Source: DATAES01 sp963802415 (lineage in GTDB: Bacteria; Actinomycetota; Acidimicrobiia; Acidimicrobiales; JACDCH01). Taken from it: a DNA stretch of 64,000 nucleotides. Below are positions 19,320-28,006 of the stretch, in pieces. The notes beneath the pieces are model-generated. The model saw only the letters and a program-made list of their open reading frames with translations. It made no database searches and was not told the DNA's origin. A program made the translations under genes and the position numbers. How positions within the stretch are numbered: position 1 is the first letter of the stretch; every line of letters begins with the position of its first letter. The stretch covers positions 744,001-808,000 of the forward strand of contig CAWDIH010000003.1 of NCBI GenBank assembly GCA_963802415.1. The letters run 5' to 3'.

Positions 19320-20798
19320 CAGCAACTCACGTCCTCTGGGGTCTGCGGCACTACGCCAATGGTGGTGGTGGTCGATGGCGCGACAACGGGCGCTGTCGTG
19401 ATGGTCGTGGTGTTGGTGGGCAACGAGACCGTCGGGCCGGGCGTCGAGCGAACCCCCTGCCAATCGGCGCCGACCACCACGACGACATCGGCGCCCACGA
19501 TGTAGTTCGTCTTCTCGACGATAGGGGTTGCGTGGAGGCGGCTCGCCACCTGCTGTGCCTTGGCTTCGTCGCCCGGTAGATAGCGCACGACGGTTCGGGC
19601 GTAGTCGAAGCGGTCGGCGTCGCCCACGTACTGCGGTGGAACGCTGAAGCCGACGCCGCGGAGGTCGTCCGCTGCCTTGCCGCCGAAACTCGGCGTAGGT
19701 GTGCCGTTCTCGACCACGAGCACCGTGCTGTCAACGGCGCTCGCGTCGACGCCGCGGAACATGTTGAGGATGGGCTCCGCTTGCTGAAAATCGAGCAACT
19801 GGACGTCGGCGCCATGGATCGTCGCGCTCGTCGACGGTACGGAGTACGTGTCGAGGTTCTGTGGATTGAAGTCCCTGAACCGGCGGCCGAGGCTGACGAT
19901 GTCGCCCGGGGTCAGCGACGGATCGAGATGTAGTGCGCTGGTGCCCGTGTCGATCAAGTCGTTCAGCACGGCCGGGTTGCGCGCTCCCTTGTCGATGGCC
20001 CGCTGGATGACCTTACGGATGAAGGCCTGTTGACGGCTGATGCGCCCGAGGTCGCCCGTTGGATCCGTCTTCCAACGCCCGTTCTCGAAGTACTCGAAGT
20101 CGCGGCTGCGCGGCGTAAGCAAGCGCCTGGATCGGGTCGAGCGTCACGCATCCGGTGTCTTCCACGTCGAGGCCCGACTGCAGGTCGCGCACTGGTGTCG
20201 GGAAGTACACCGGCACACCGCCGATGGCCGCAACCACGCTACGGAATGCAAAGAAGTTCATTTCGATGTAGTGATTGATCGGAATGCCGAAGTCGGACTT
20301 GATTGTGTTGATCAGCCGTTCGGGTCCGCCCTGGATCGCGGAGTTGATCTTGTCGCGGCTCTGCTGCCCGTCGATCGGGACATACAGGTCCCGCGGCAAT
20401 GACAGCAGTTGCGCGTGATCCGAGTTCGGATCGAGCCGGAGGATCATGATCGTGTCGGACCGCAGGCCACCTGGGCGGCCCGCCAGCACGGGATCGCTGG
20501 GATCGAGGCCCTCGGCGGAGTCGGTCCCGACGATGAGGAAGTTCTCCGCCCCGTCTCCGGTCGACGTGTCGACAGGAACGAGCGAATTCCCCAACTGGAC
20601 GCGTCCGATCGAGCTGAGCTTCGAGTAGCCGTAGCCCAGCCCGCCCGCAGTGAGCAGGCAGATGAGGATCAAGAAGATGTTCCCGCCGATCAGCAGGCGT
20701 TGCGGCCAGGTCCGTCTCGCGTTCGCCCGCCCCCGCGTAGGGGCTGTCACGGCCACAGATGGTACTTGGGGGTCGCACCGGCCCAGCGGTCGGGACAT
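19319..20798 (-). CDS. LCP (LytR-CpsA-Psr) family protein with LytR C-terminal domain, one +1 frame break
   Basis: LCP enzymes transfer lipid-linked glycans to peptidoglycan outside the membrane. After a basic cytosolic start there is one membrane helix (about residues 35-57, LLIGGNIFLILICLLTAGG within it). The LCP domain shows FLIVGTDSAEG, RSDTIMILRLDPNS, LSLPRDLYVPIDG and the Arg-rich block RKVIQRAIDKG. An extra G at about 20113-20118 breaks the conserved ALAYA-RSRDFEYF. The C-terminal part has a LytR_C-type domain and a Thr-rich tail. The repaired length is ~492. It heads the ugd-uxs operon, which suggests it attaches the polymer built here. Confidence 0.88.
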
Positions 20799-20824
20799 GG
20801 ACCGATGGGAAGGATCGTCGGTCG

Positions 20825-21973
20825 CTACTCGACCGGAAGTCCCAGCTCGCGGGCAATGACAAGACGTTGGATCTCGCTGGTCCCCTCACCGATCTCGAGG
20901 ACCTTCGCATCGCGGTAGAAGCGGCTGACAGGCGACTCGTCGATGAAGCCGTAGCCGCCGAACACCTGGGTGGCGGACCGGGTGGCGGTGACGGCTGACT
21001 CGGTTGCGTGGAGCTTCGCGATGGCAGCCTCTCGCCGGTAGGGCAGGCCGTTGTCGCGCCTCCATGCGGCCTCGTACACGAGCAGCCGGGCGGATGCCGC
21101 CATCACAGCGAGGTCTGCGCACCGGAAGGCGACGCCCTGGTTCGCGCCGATGGGCCGGCCGAACGCGTTCCGGTCCTTGGCGTACTGCGTGGACAGGTCG
21201 AGGCACGCTTGGATCGCGCCGACGGCGAGTGCCGCGATGGCGATGCGACCCTCGTCGAGGATCGCGAGGAACTGCGCGAACCCCCGTCCTCGGTCGCCGA
21301 GCAGATGATCGGACGGCACGCGGCAGCCGTCGAACGCCAAGCCGTGGGTGTCGGATGCGTGCCATCCCATCTTGCGGTACGGGGGTTGCACGGTGAGGCC
21401 CGGCGTCCCCGCGGGCAGGACGATGGCGGTGATCTCTCCCGGCCCCGTGCGCGCCGTGACCGTGATGATGGACGTGATCGGTGTACCGGAGTTGGTGATG
21501 AAGGCCTTCTCGCCGTCGATCACCCATTCGTCTGTTGCCTCGTCGAGTACAGCCTTGGTGCGCGTGCCGCCCGCGTCGCTCCCGGCCTCGGGTTCGGTGA
21601 GGCCGAAAGCGCCGAGGGCCCGGCCGGCGCACAGGTCGGGTAGCCACTTCTGCTTCTGGTCTTCGGTGCCGAAGCGATGGATCGGGTTGGCGCCGAGGCC
21701 GACGCCAGCCTCGAGTGTGATCGCCATCGAGTGGTCGACACGCGCCAACTCCTCGATGGCGATGCACAGCGTCGTGAGGTCCGCGCCTGCGCCGCCGTAC
21801 TCCTCCGGGAACGGCAGACCGAACAGCCCCAACTCCCCCATTCGCAGTACGACATCGGTCGGGAACAGGTGCTCTCGGTCCCATCGCTCGGCGTGCGGCG
21901 AGATCTCCGCCTCGGCGAAGTCCCGCACGACGGCTCGAAACGCTTCGTGCTCCTCGGACAGATCGAACTGCAT
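20825..21973 (-). CDS. Acyl-CoA dehydrogenase
   Basis: The FAD enzyme of 382 residues starts at the ATG before QFDLSEEHEAFRAVVRDFAE. It has GLPFPEEYGGAGADLTTLCI, AFGLTEPEAGSDAGGTRTKA (the FAD/substrate region), the ITNSGTP loop, KDRNAFGRPIGANQGVAF, QVFGGYGFIDE and the C-terminal catalytic-type EIGEGTSEIQRLVIARELG. Motifs fit short/branched-chain acyl-CoA dehydrogenases; the chain length it uses is not readable. A longer in-frame reading to 22426 is antisense to pabB and rejected. It lies near carboxylase and mutase genes of acyl-CoA metabolism. Confidence 0.93.
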   Translation of the reverse strand: MQFDLSEEHEAFRAVVRDFAEAEISPHAERWDREHLFPTDVVLRMGELGLFGLPFPEEYGGAGADLTTLCIAIEELARVDHSMAITLEAGVGLGANPIHRFGTEDQKQKWLPDLCAGRALGAFGLTEPEAGSDAGGTRTKAVLDEATDEWVIDGEKAFITNSGTPITSIITVTARTGPGEITAIVLPAGTPGLTVQPPYRKMGWHASDTHGLAFDGCRVPSDHLLGDRGRGFAQFLAILDEGRIAIAALAVGAIQACLDLSTQYAKDRNAFGRPIGANQGVAFRCADLAVMAASARLLVYEAAWRRDNGLPYRREAAIAKLHATESAVTATRSATQVFGGYGFIDESPVSRFYRDAKVLEIGEGTSEIQRLVIARELGLPVE

Positions 21974-22009
21974 CGAGGTGACTGTACGTCTGACCCTACG
22001 CTGCGGTTC

Positions 22010-23020
22010 TTGAACGCCCTTGCCGTCGTCGGTGGTCGCCTCCTCACGAGGCTCGTGGACATCACGTCCGACCTCGGCGCGCTCGACTCCGACGGCACGT
22101 GGGCCGTGGTGCTCCCGTTCGAGGGACAGCCCATCTGCGCCCGGTTCGCGTCCGTCCGGCCGGCGACACCGTGGCCGGGCGCGCCGTGGCCGGGCGTGGA
22201 CGCCGAGGCATGGGCGACGAGCCTCGATCGGACCGGGTTCTGCACACGAGTCGACCGCATCCGGTCGGCGATCGGTGCGGGCCTCGTGTACCAGGTCAAC
22301 CTGACTCGCCGGATCTCGGCGCCCATGCCACGCGACGCGGAGGTGGCCGCGCTCGGCGCCGCCCTGGCACAGGGAAACCCCGCGCCGTATGCCGCCGTCG
22401 TGCGACTCCCGGCGCACGGCGTGCACGTCGCATCAGCGTCGCCCGAGCTCTTTGTGCGGCGCGAGGGGAACGTCGTGACGTCGTCGCCGATCAAGGGGAC
22501 GGCGCCGACCGCAGACGGGTTCCTGCCGAAGGACCGGGCCGAGAACGTGATGATCGTCGATCTGGTCCGCAACGATCTCGGTCGTGTGTGCGACTACGGA
22601 TCGGTCCGGGTGCCGTCGCTCTGCGCGGTCGAATCACATCCCGGCCTGTGCCATCTCGTGTCGACGGTCTCCGGACGTCTCCGGGCCGGATGCGGATGGC
22701 GGGACATCATCGACGCCACGTTCCCGCCGGGCTCGGTGACGGGGGCGCCGAAGCTGGCCGCCATCGACTACATCCACGCACTCGAGCCGGTAGCTCGTGA
22801 CATCTACTGCGGCGCCATCGGATGGGTCGACGCCGACAGGCAGCTTGGCGAGCTCAACGTCGCCATCCGCACGTTCTGGTTCGACGGCGGACGCCTCCAC
22901 TTCGGCACCGGGGGCGCGATCACATGGGACTCGACGCCCGAGGGCGAGTGGGAGGAGACCGAGCTGAAGGCGCGACGACTCGTGCGCGTCGCGAGCGCGC
23001 AACCGGTGGGCGTGTCATGA
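22010..23020 (+). CDS. pabB: Chorismate-binding enzyme, aminodeoxychorismate synthase component I-like
   Basis: The TTG at 22010 is the likely start (36 bp from the divergent acyl-CoA dehydrogenase), giving 336 residues. The chorismate-binding domain has VYQVNLTRRI, SASPELFVRR, SSPIKGTAPTADG, ENVMIVDLVRNDLGRVC, the active-site-region SVTGAPKLAAIDYIHALEP and YCGAIGWVDADR. The N-terminal TrpE-like portion is short, as in many actinobacterial members. The next gene is a PabC-like lyase, so p-aminobenzoate (folate) synthesis is preferred over an anthranilate role; no glutaminase gene is adjacent. Confidence 0.85.
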   Translation: MNALAVVGGRLLTRLVDITSDLGALDSDGTWAVVLPFEGQPICARFASVRPATPWPGAPWPGVDAEAWATSLDRTGFCTRVDRIRSAIGAGLVYQVNLTRRISAPMPRDAEVAALGAALAQGNPAPYAAVVRLPAHGVHVASASPELFVRREGNVVTSSPIKGTAPTADGFLPKDRAENVMIVDLVRNDLGRVCDYGSVRVPSLCAVESHPGLCHLVSTVSGRLRAGCGWRDIIDATFPPGSVTGAPKLAAIDYIHALEPVARDIYCGAIGWVDADRQLGELNVAIRTFWFDGGRLHFGTGGAITWDSTPEGEWEETELKARRLVRVASAQPVGVS

Positions 23021-23039
23021 GCCCAGCTCCCGCAGTGCC

Positions 23040-23867
23040 ATGAAGGTGTGGATCGACGGCGCGCTCGTGCCCGCGCACGAGGCGCTGGTGCCGGTCTCGA
23101 ACCACGGTCTGACGGTCGGCGATGGGATGTTCGAGACGATGAAGGTCGTCGCCGACACCGCGTTCGCGATGGCACGTCATCTCGCTCGTCTCCACCGAAG
23201 CGCCCGTGGACTCGGACTCGTCGTGCCCTACGACGACACGACGTTGCGCGACGCGATCGACACCACGATCGTGGCCAACCAGCCGGGCGCCGGCTGGGTG
23301 CGCGTCACGGTGACCGGTGGTCCCTCGCTCAGTGGTTCGGCGCGCGGTGACGAGCCGGCGACAGTGGTCATCCAGTGCGGGCCGGCGACGGAGTGGTCCG
23401 CCGCGGCGGACGTCGTGACGGTGCCATGGCCGCGCAACGAACGAGGCGCGCTCGCGGGCGTGAAGACGACGTCATACGCCGAGAACGTCGTCGCCCGCGA
23501 ACACGCACGGGCGACGGGCGCCGAAGAAGCGCTTTTCGGCAACACGGTCGGCAACCTGTGTGAGGGCACCGGCTCGAACGTGTTCGTCGGCGTCGCCGGA
23601 CAACTGCTGACCCCGCCGCTGAACTCGGGCTGTCTCGCCGGAGTCACGAGAGAACTGCTGCTCGAGCTCGACCTGCCGATCGTGGAAGCCGACGTGGTCA
23701 TGACCGCATTGGCCGATGTCGACGAGGCGTTCCTCACCTCGAGCACGCGTGACGTGCAGCCGATGGGGACGATCGACGGCAGCCCGCTTGCGGCGTGTCC
23801 GGGTCCACTGACGGTCGCGGCACGTGAGGCGTTCCTCGCGTTGCAGGCGCGGACCGTCGATCCTTAG
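23040..23867 (+). CDS. pabC: Class IV PLP enzyme, probable aminodeoxychorismate lyase
   Basis: The 275-residue fold-type IV protein cleaves aminodeoxychorismate to p-aminobenzoate and pyruvate if it is PabC. Features are VPVSNHGLTVGDGMFET (residues 18-34), the arginine in ARHLARLHRSA, the PLP lysine K142 in GVKTTSYAENV, EALFGNTVGNLCEGTGSNVF and the late SSTRDVQPM. Fold-type IV branched-chain and D-amino acid transaminases share these, so identity rests on the adjacent pabB (20 bp upstream). A palindromic repeat follows the stop. Confidence 0.82.
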   Translation: MKVWIDGALVPAHEALVPVSNHGLTVGDGMFETMKVVADTAFAMARHLARLHRSARGLGLVVPYDDTTLRDAIDTTIVANQPGAGWVRVTVTGGPSLSGSARGDEPATVVIQCGPATEWSAAADVVTVPWPRNERGALAGVKTTSYAENVVAREHARATGAEEALFGNTVGNLCEGTGSNVFVGVAGQLLTPPLNSGCLAGVTRELLLELDLPIVEADVVMTALADVDEAFLTSSTRDVQPMGTIDGSPLAACPGPLTVAAREAFLALQARTVDP

Positions 23868-23881
23868 CTGTGCGCTCTCCC

Positions 23882-24000
23882 TCGCGCACATTGTCGACTC
23901 ATCGACCGATTTCGGTGGCTGAGTCGACACAGACCACAGGTCGATCGTGTCTGTGTCAGCTGACCCACCGAAACCGTGGCTGAGTCGACAAAGACGCGAC
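23882..24000. repeat. 119-bp nested-palindrome repeat, copy A
   Basis: This block aligns without gaps to 53954-54072 (98 of 119 positions identical by eye). Outer ends tcgcg…gtcgactca and tgagtcgac…cgcga are inverted copies; inside, tttcggtggctgagtcgaca pairs imperfectly with tgtcagctgacccaccgaaa. It fills most of the 168-bp gap between the convergent pabC and birA genes. A bidirectional terminator or a REP/BIME-like element are both possible. Confidence 0.75.
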
Positions 24001-24035
24001 CGCGAGGGTCGCGTGTCAGCCGCCGCGGCGCGGTG

Positions 24036-24824
24036 TCACATCGGCCGGAGGTGCACAACGTCGCCGGCGGTGATTGTGTGGCGTTGTCCGTCGTCCGTTT
24101 CGAGGACGAGGTGTCCGTCCTCGGTGAGATCAGCTGCGACGCCCTCGATCTGTTCCGCCGCGAGATGCACGCGGACGCGCGTGCGGAGCGTCGCTGACCG
24201 TTCCCGCACCGCGTCGACGACGCGCTGATCGCCCCAGCCGCGGTCGAGCTCGCGGAGGATCGCGACCAGGACCGCCTCGCGATCGATGTCGCGACCGGCC
24301 ACGTGGTTGAGTGACGTTGCAGTCGTCAGCAGCTCGTCGGGAAAGACGCGAGGCCAGTTCACGTTGAGGCCGAGCCCGACGACGACCGCTGGTGCGTCTG
24401 CGTCCGACCAGTCCGCCTCGGCCAGAATGCCGCCGACCTTGCGGTCGGTCCCGTCCCCGAGGCCCGGCCAGACCAGATCGTTGGGCCACTTCAGGCGCAG
24501 ACCCACTCCTGTCGTCGCGCTCACTGCATCGACTGCGGCGACGCCGACCGCCATTCCGGCGAACGGCGCGAACGCTGGCGTCGCCCGCAGCAGCACGGAC
24601 ACGAGGAGTGAGGATCCGGGTGGCGCTGTCCACGTGCGGTCGGCACGACCTCGGCCCGCCGTCTGGTAGTCGGCGACGAGGACCGTCCCGTCGCCGGCGC
24701 CCGCGCGTGCGAGCGCCATCAGATCGGCGTTGGTCGACCCCGTTTCGTCGACACAGCGCACGTCGGAGAACCGCGTCCGCTCGAGCGCCCGGTTCGCGGC
24801 CTCGCTCAGCACGGCAGTAAACAT
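24036..24824 (-). CDS. birA: Biotin--[acetyl-CoA-carboxylase] ligase
   Basis: The 262-residue enzyme makes biotinyl-AMP and attaches biotin to carboxyl carrier proteins. Motifs are CVDETGSTNADL, the ATP/biotin loop AGRGRADRTWTAPPGSSLL, LKWPNDLVWPG, GGILAEADW and VVGLGLNVNWP; an SH3-like C-terminal domain follows. It lacks an N-terminal winged helix, so it is a non-repressor type. Its ATG (24824) lies only six bases from the divergent start of the biotin carboxylase gene, its likely substrate. A GTG at 24812 is an alternative start. Confidence 0.93.
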   Translation of the reverse strand: MFTAVLSEAANRALERTRFSDVRCVDETGSTNADLMALARAGAGDGTVLVADYQTAGRGRADRTWTAPPGSSLLVSVLLRATPAFAPFAGMAVGVAAVDAVSATTGVGLRLKWPNDLVWPGLGDGTDRKVGGILAEADWSDADAPAVVVGLGLNVNWPRVFPDELLTTATSLNHVAGRDIDREAVLVAILRELDRGWGDQRVVDAVRERSATLRTRVRVHLAAEQIEGVAADLTEDGHLVLETDDGQRHTITAGDVVHLRPM

Positions 24825-24830
24825 ACGGCC

Positions 24831-26611
24831 GTGTTTGCCAAGGTCCTGATTGCCAATCGGGGCGAGATCGCCGTACGTGTCATCCGGGCATGCCGCGAGC
24901 TGGGGATCGCTTCAGTGGCGGTGTACTCGGAGCTCGACCGCGACGCCTTGCACGTGCGACTTGCCGACGAGGCTTATGCGCTCGGTGGGCAGACGGCAGC
25001 CGAGAGCTATCTCAACACCGCCAAGATCCTCGAGATCATCGATCGCTCCGGTGCTGAAGCCGTTCATCCGGGCTACGGGTTCTTCTCCGAGAACACCGAC
25101 TTCGCGCGAGCGATCAGTGACAACGGCGTCGTCTTCGTCGGTCCCCCACCCGAAGCGATCGAGATCATGGGCGACAAGGTGTCGTCGCGGCGGGCCGCCG
25201 AAGCAGCCGGCGTTGCCGGCGTGCCCGGAACGACCGACTTCCTGACGTCAGCCGACGAAGTCGTCGAGTTCGGCGAGATGCATGGCTGGCCTGTCGCCAT
25301 CAAAGCCGCCTTCGGAGGCGGAGGCCGCGGGATGCGCGTGGTCCACTCCGCGACTGAAGCGGCGAGCGCGTTCGAGTCGGCGCAGTCCGAAGCGTTGAAG
25401 GGCTTCGGCCGCAGCGAGTGCTACGTCGAGCGGTACCTCACGTGGCCTCGGCACGTCGAGATGCAGGTGTTCGCCGACACCGACGGCAACTGCGTCTGGC
25501 TGGGCGAGCGGGACTGCTCGGCGCAACGGCGGCACCAGAAGCTGATCGAGGAAAGTCCCGCACCTGCCCTGGCCGAAGACATCCGGACCGCGATGGGCGA
25601 GGCCGCTGTGAAGGTTTCCGCGCCTGCGGCTACGTGAACGCCGGCACCGTCGAGTTCCTGTTTCAAGACGGCGACTTCTTCTTCCTCGAGATGAACACAC
25701 GTCTTCAAGTCGAGCACCCGGTCACCGAGTTCGTCACCGGCATCGATCTCGTGGCCGAGCAACTCCACGTTGCCGCGGGTGAGCCGCTGTCGTTCACGCA
25801 GGAGTCGGTGCGCGCCGCGCGGCGGGGCCATGCGATCGAGGTTCGAGTCAACGCCGAGAACCCTGCACGCGGCCGGTTCCTCCCGTCGCCCGGACCCATT
25901 CACAGGATGCGGGTTCCCTCCGGACCGGGCGTGCGTTGGGACGGCGGGTACGAAGCGGGCGACGAGGTGAGCCAGTTCTACGACAACCTCGTCGGGAAGC
26001 TGGTCGTGTGGGCCGGCGACCGTGACAAGGCGATCGCCCGAATGCTGCGGGCGCTCGGCGAGTTCGACATCGACGGCATCGCGACGACCAAGCCCGCCGA
26101 CATCGCGATCCTGTCCCATCCCGACTTCGCGGCGGCGACGCACTCGACGAAGTGGGTCGAAGAGACGCTCGATCTGTCGGGCGTGGAGGCGCCGCCGTCT
26201 GCTGGAGACTCAGATGGAGAGGCCAAGGTTCGCCGGGACGTCGACGTCGAGGTCAATGGACGCCGATATTCGGTGGCGGTGTGGGTCCCCGACGCGGCGC
26301 CCGCCCCCACGGCCGGCTCGACTGTCGCAGGCTCCGGTCCCGTTGCGGCCCGTCCCCGCCGGTCGGGCGCGGCCGCAGCCGCCGCGATTGTCGGCGGGAG
26401 CGGGAAGGTGGCCGTGCCGATGCAGGGCACGATCACCAAGGTTCTCGTGTCCGTGGGCGACACCGTGGAAGCGGGTCAGCCCGTCTGTGTGCTCGAGGCG
26501 ATGAAGATGGAGAACAACATCAACGCCGACAAGTCCGGCACCGTCGCCGAGGTGAAGGTCTCCCCCGGCCAGTCCGTCGGTACTGGCGACATCGTCATCG
26601 TCATCGACTGA
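24831..26611 (+). CDS. accA: Acetyl/propionyl-CoA carboxylase alpha chain (biotin carboxylase + BCCP), one −1 frame break
   Basis: A GTG start gives VFAKVLIANRGEIAVRVIRA, the standard N-terminus, which fixes the start. The biotin carboxylase part has VHPGYGFFSENTDFARAI, the ATP loop KAAFGGGGRGMRVV, SAQRRHQKLIEESPAP, FFLEMNTRLQVEHPVTE and NAENPARGRFLPSPG. The biotinyl domain at the C-terminus carries EAMKM. A base is missing near 25612-25620 (…VKVS / RACGYVNAGTVEFLF). The repaired protein is ~593 residues, normal for actinobacterial AccA/PccA. No carboxyltransferase gene lies beside it. Confidence 0.92.
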
Positions 26612-26652
26612 GTCCCTCTCGCTACGAACTACCGTCTCCTAGTCTCGGGGAC

Positions 26653-27996
26653 GTGGGGGTCAGCATCGGTCGCTCTGCCGCCGGTGCCCTCGTCGACGAG
26701 CCGCAGCGGGGTCGTCGACGGCCGCACAGCTTGCGGACGATCGCGCTGATCTGTGGACTGCTCGCGTCCGCGCATTCGCTGGTGTACGTGTTCTCCGTTC
26801 CCCCATGGGCGACGGAGGACGAAGAACAGCACGTCGACTACATCCTCGAGATACGCGACGAACATCGCATCCCTCGGGTCGATCAGACGATCCGAGAGTC
26901 GATCGTTCGGTCGACTATTGCCACCGACCGATGGGGCTCGCTGCATCTTGGCGTGACGTCGCCTGACCCTGATCCCACGCATCGCGGCCTCGAGGGATTG
27001 TCCTACGAGGCGTATCAGCCGCCGCTCTACTACGCCGTACTCGCCGCGGTCGTCGCACCTGCTGGCCACCACCTTCTGACTGTGATGTATCTCGGGCGAC
27101 TGATCGGCGCTGCTCTTGCCGGAGTAGGCGCAGCGCTGACAGCGTTGCTCGCCGCTCGATGGTGTAAGTGCGGTCGTTCACGGCGGGCTGCATGGATAGC
27201 CGGTCTCTCGCTCGCCGCGATACCCGCGTACGCCGAAGCCGGAGCGCGCATCAACAACGACACCGGGCTGATCGTCGCCTCAGTGGCGAGCCTCCTCTTG
27301 CTCACCTCGTTCATCGACCGACCGAGTACGCAGGGAGCCGCAATCGCGGGTATAGCAATCGGCGTCAGCGCCGGAATGAAGATCACGGGGGTCGTCCTGC
27401 TCGCGCCGGCTGCTGTCGCGCTCACCGTCGTGTGGGGACGGGTCGGATGGCGATCGAGACTCATGTGGGGCTCGCTGATGGCAATGCCCGGCGCGGCGGT
27501 CGCTGTTGCATGGACCCTTGTGTCATACGAGCGCTATGGCGTGTTCAATCCGGTGACTGCGATGATGGAGCGCGTCATCCGTTTGCGAGTCGTACCAGTG
27601 TCGGAACTCGCTCGAGAGTCGCTCAGATTGACAGGGCTGCCATTCGGCCACTGGCACACGGGCCCTCTGGTCGCAACTACGACGGCAGGTCTGATCCTCG
27701 CCGGCATTGTGCTATCGCATCGATGTCAGCCCGGCGCGGTTCGGTGGCTGCTCGTGACCGCGGTCGTCGTTGGAACGATCGTGGGCTTGCTCGAAGCGAA
27801 CTCCGAAGGAATCTTGAACGCTTTCAACACTCGCTATGTGCTGATCGCGTACCCACCGCTCATCGCCGCCGCGGCGACGGGTTGGTCGAGGTGCAGCCGG
27901 TCAGCGGGCGTTGCGGTCGTCGCTGCAATGTGGTGCGTCGGCGCGACGTTCTTCTTGGCCGCCTTCCACCCGCTGTTCCGGTTCCGGGCCGGCTGA
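26653..27996 (+). CDS. Polytopic membrane protein, GT-C/DUF2142-like, unknown substrate
   Basis: The GTG at 26653 is the most likely start of this 447-residue protein. After an Arg-rich N-terminus there are about ten hydrophobic helices. The first external loop has the motif PPWATEDEEQHVDYILEIRD, where the acidic TEDEEQH resembles the acidic catalytic loop of GT-C enzymes (compare PPLEAPDEPAHVAYAQFMAE in the DUF2142 protein at 43179). YEAYQPPLYYAVLA and INNDTGLIV are further GT-C-like phrases. It may use polyprenyl-phosphate sugars. Base composition is a little less GC-rich than neighbouring enzymes. It ends 11 bp before a convergent gene. Confidence 0.68.
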   Translation: MGVSIGRSAAGALVDEPQRGRRRPHSLRTIALICGLLASAHSLVYVFSVPPWATEDEEQHVDYILEIRDEHRIPRVDQTIRESIVRSTIATDRWGSLHLGVTSPDPDPTHRGLEGLSYEAYQPPLYYAVLAAVVAPAGHHLLTVMYLGRLIGAALAGVGAALTALLAARWCKCGRSRRAAWIAGLSLAAIPAYAEAGARINNDTGLIVASVASLLLLTSFIDRPSTQGAAIAGIAIGVSAGMKITGVVLLAPAAVALTVVWGRVGWRSRLMWGSLMAMPGAAVAVAWTLVSYERYGVFNPVTAMMERVIRLRVVPVSELARESLRLTGLPFGHWHTGPLVATTTAGLILAGIVLSHRCQPGAVRWLLVTAVVVGTIVGLLEANSEGILNAFNTRYVLIAYPPLIAAAATGWSRCSRSAGVAVVAAMWCVGATFFLAAFHPLFRFRAG

Positions 27997-28006
27997 CCGT
28001 CCGGGG

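Noticed and set aside
21974..22426. N-terminal extension of the acyl-CoA dehydrogenase
   Set aside because: The extension lies over pabB on the opposite strand; the family N-terminus begins at the ATG at 21973.
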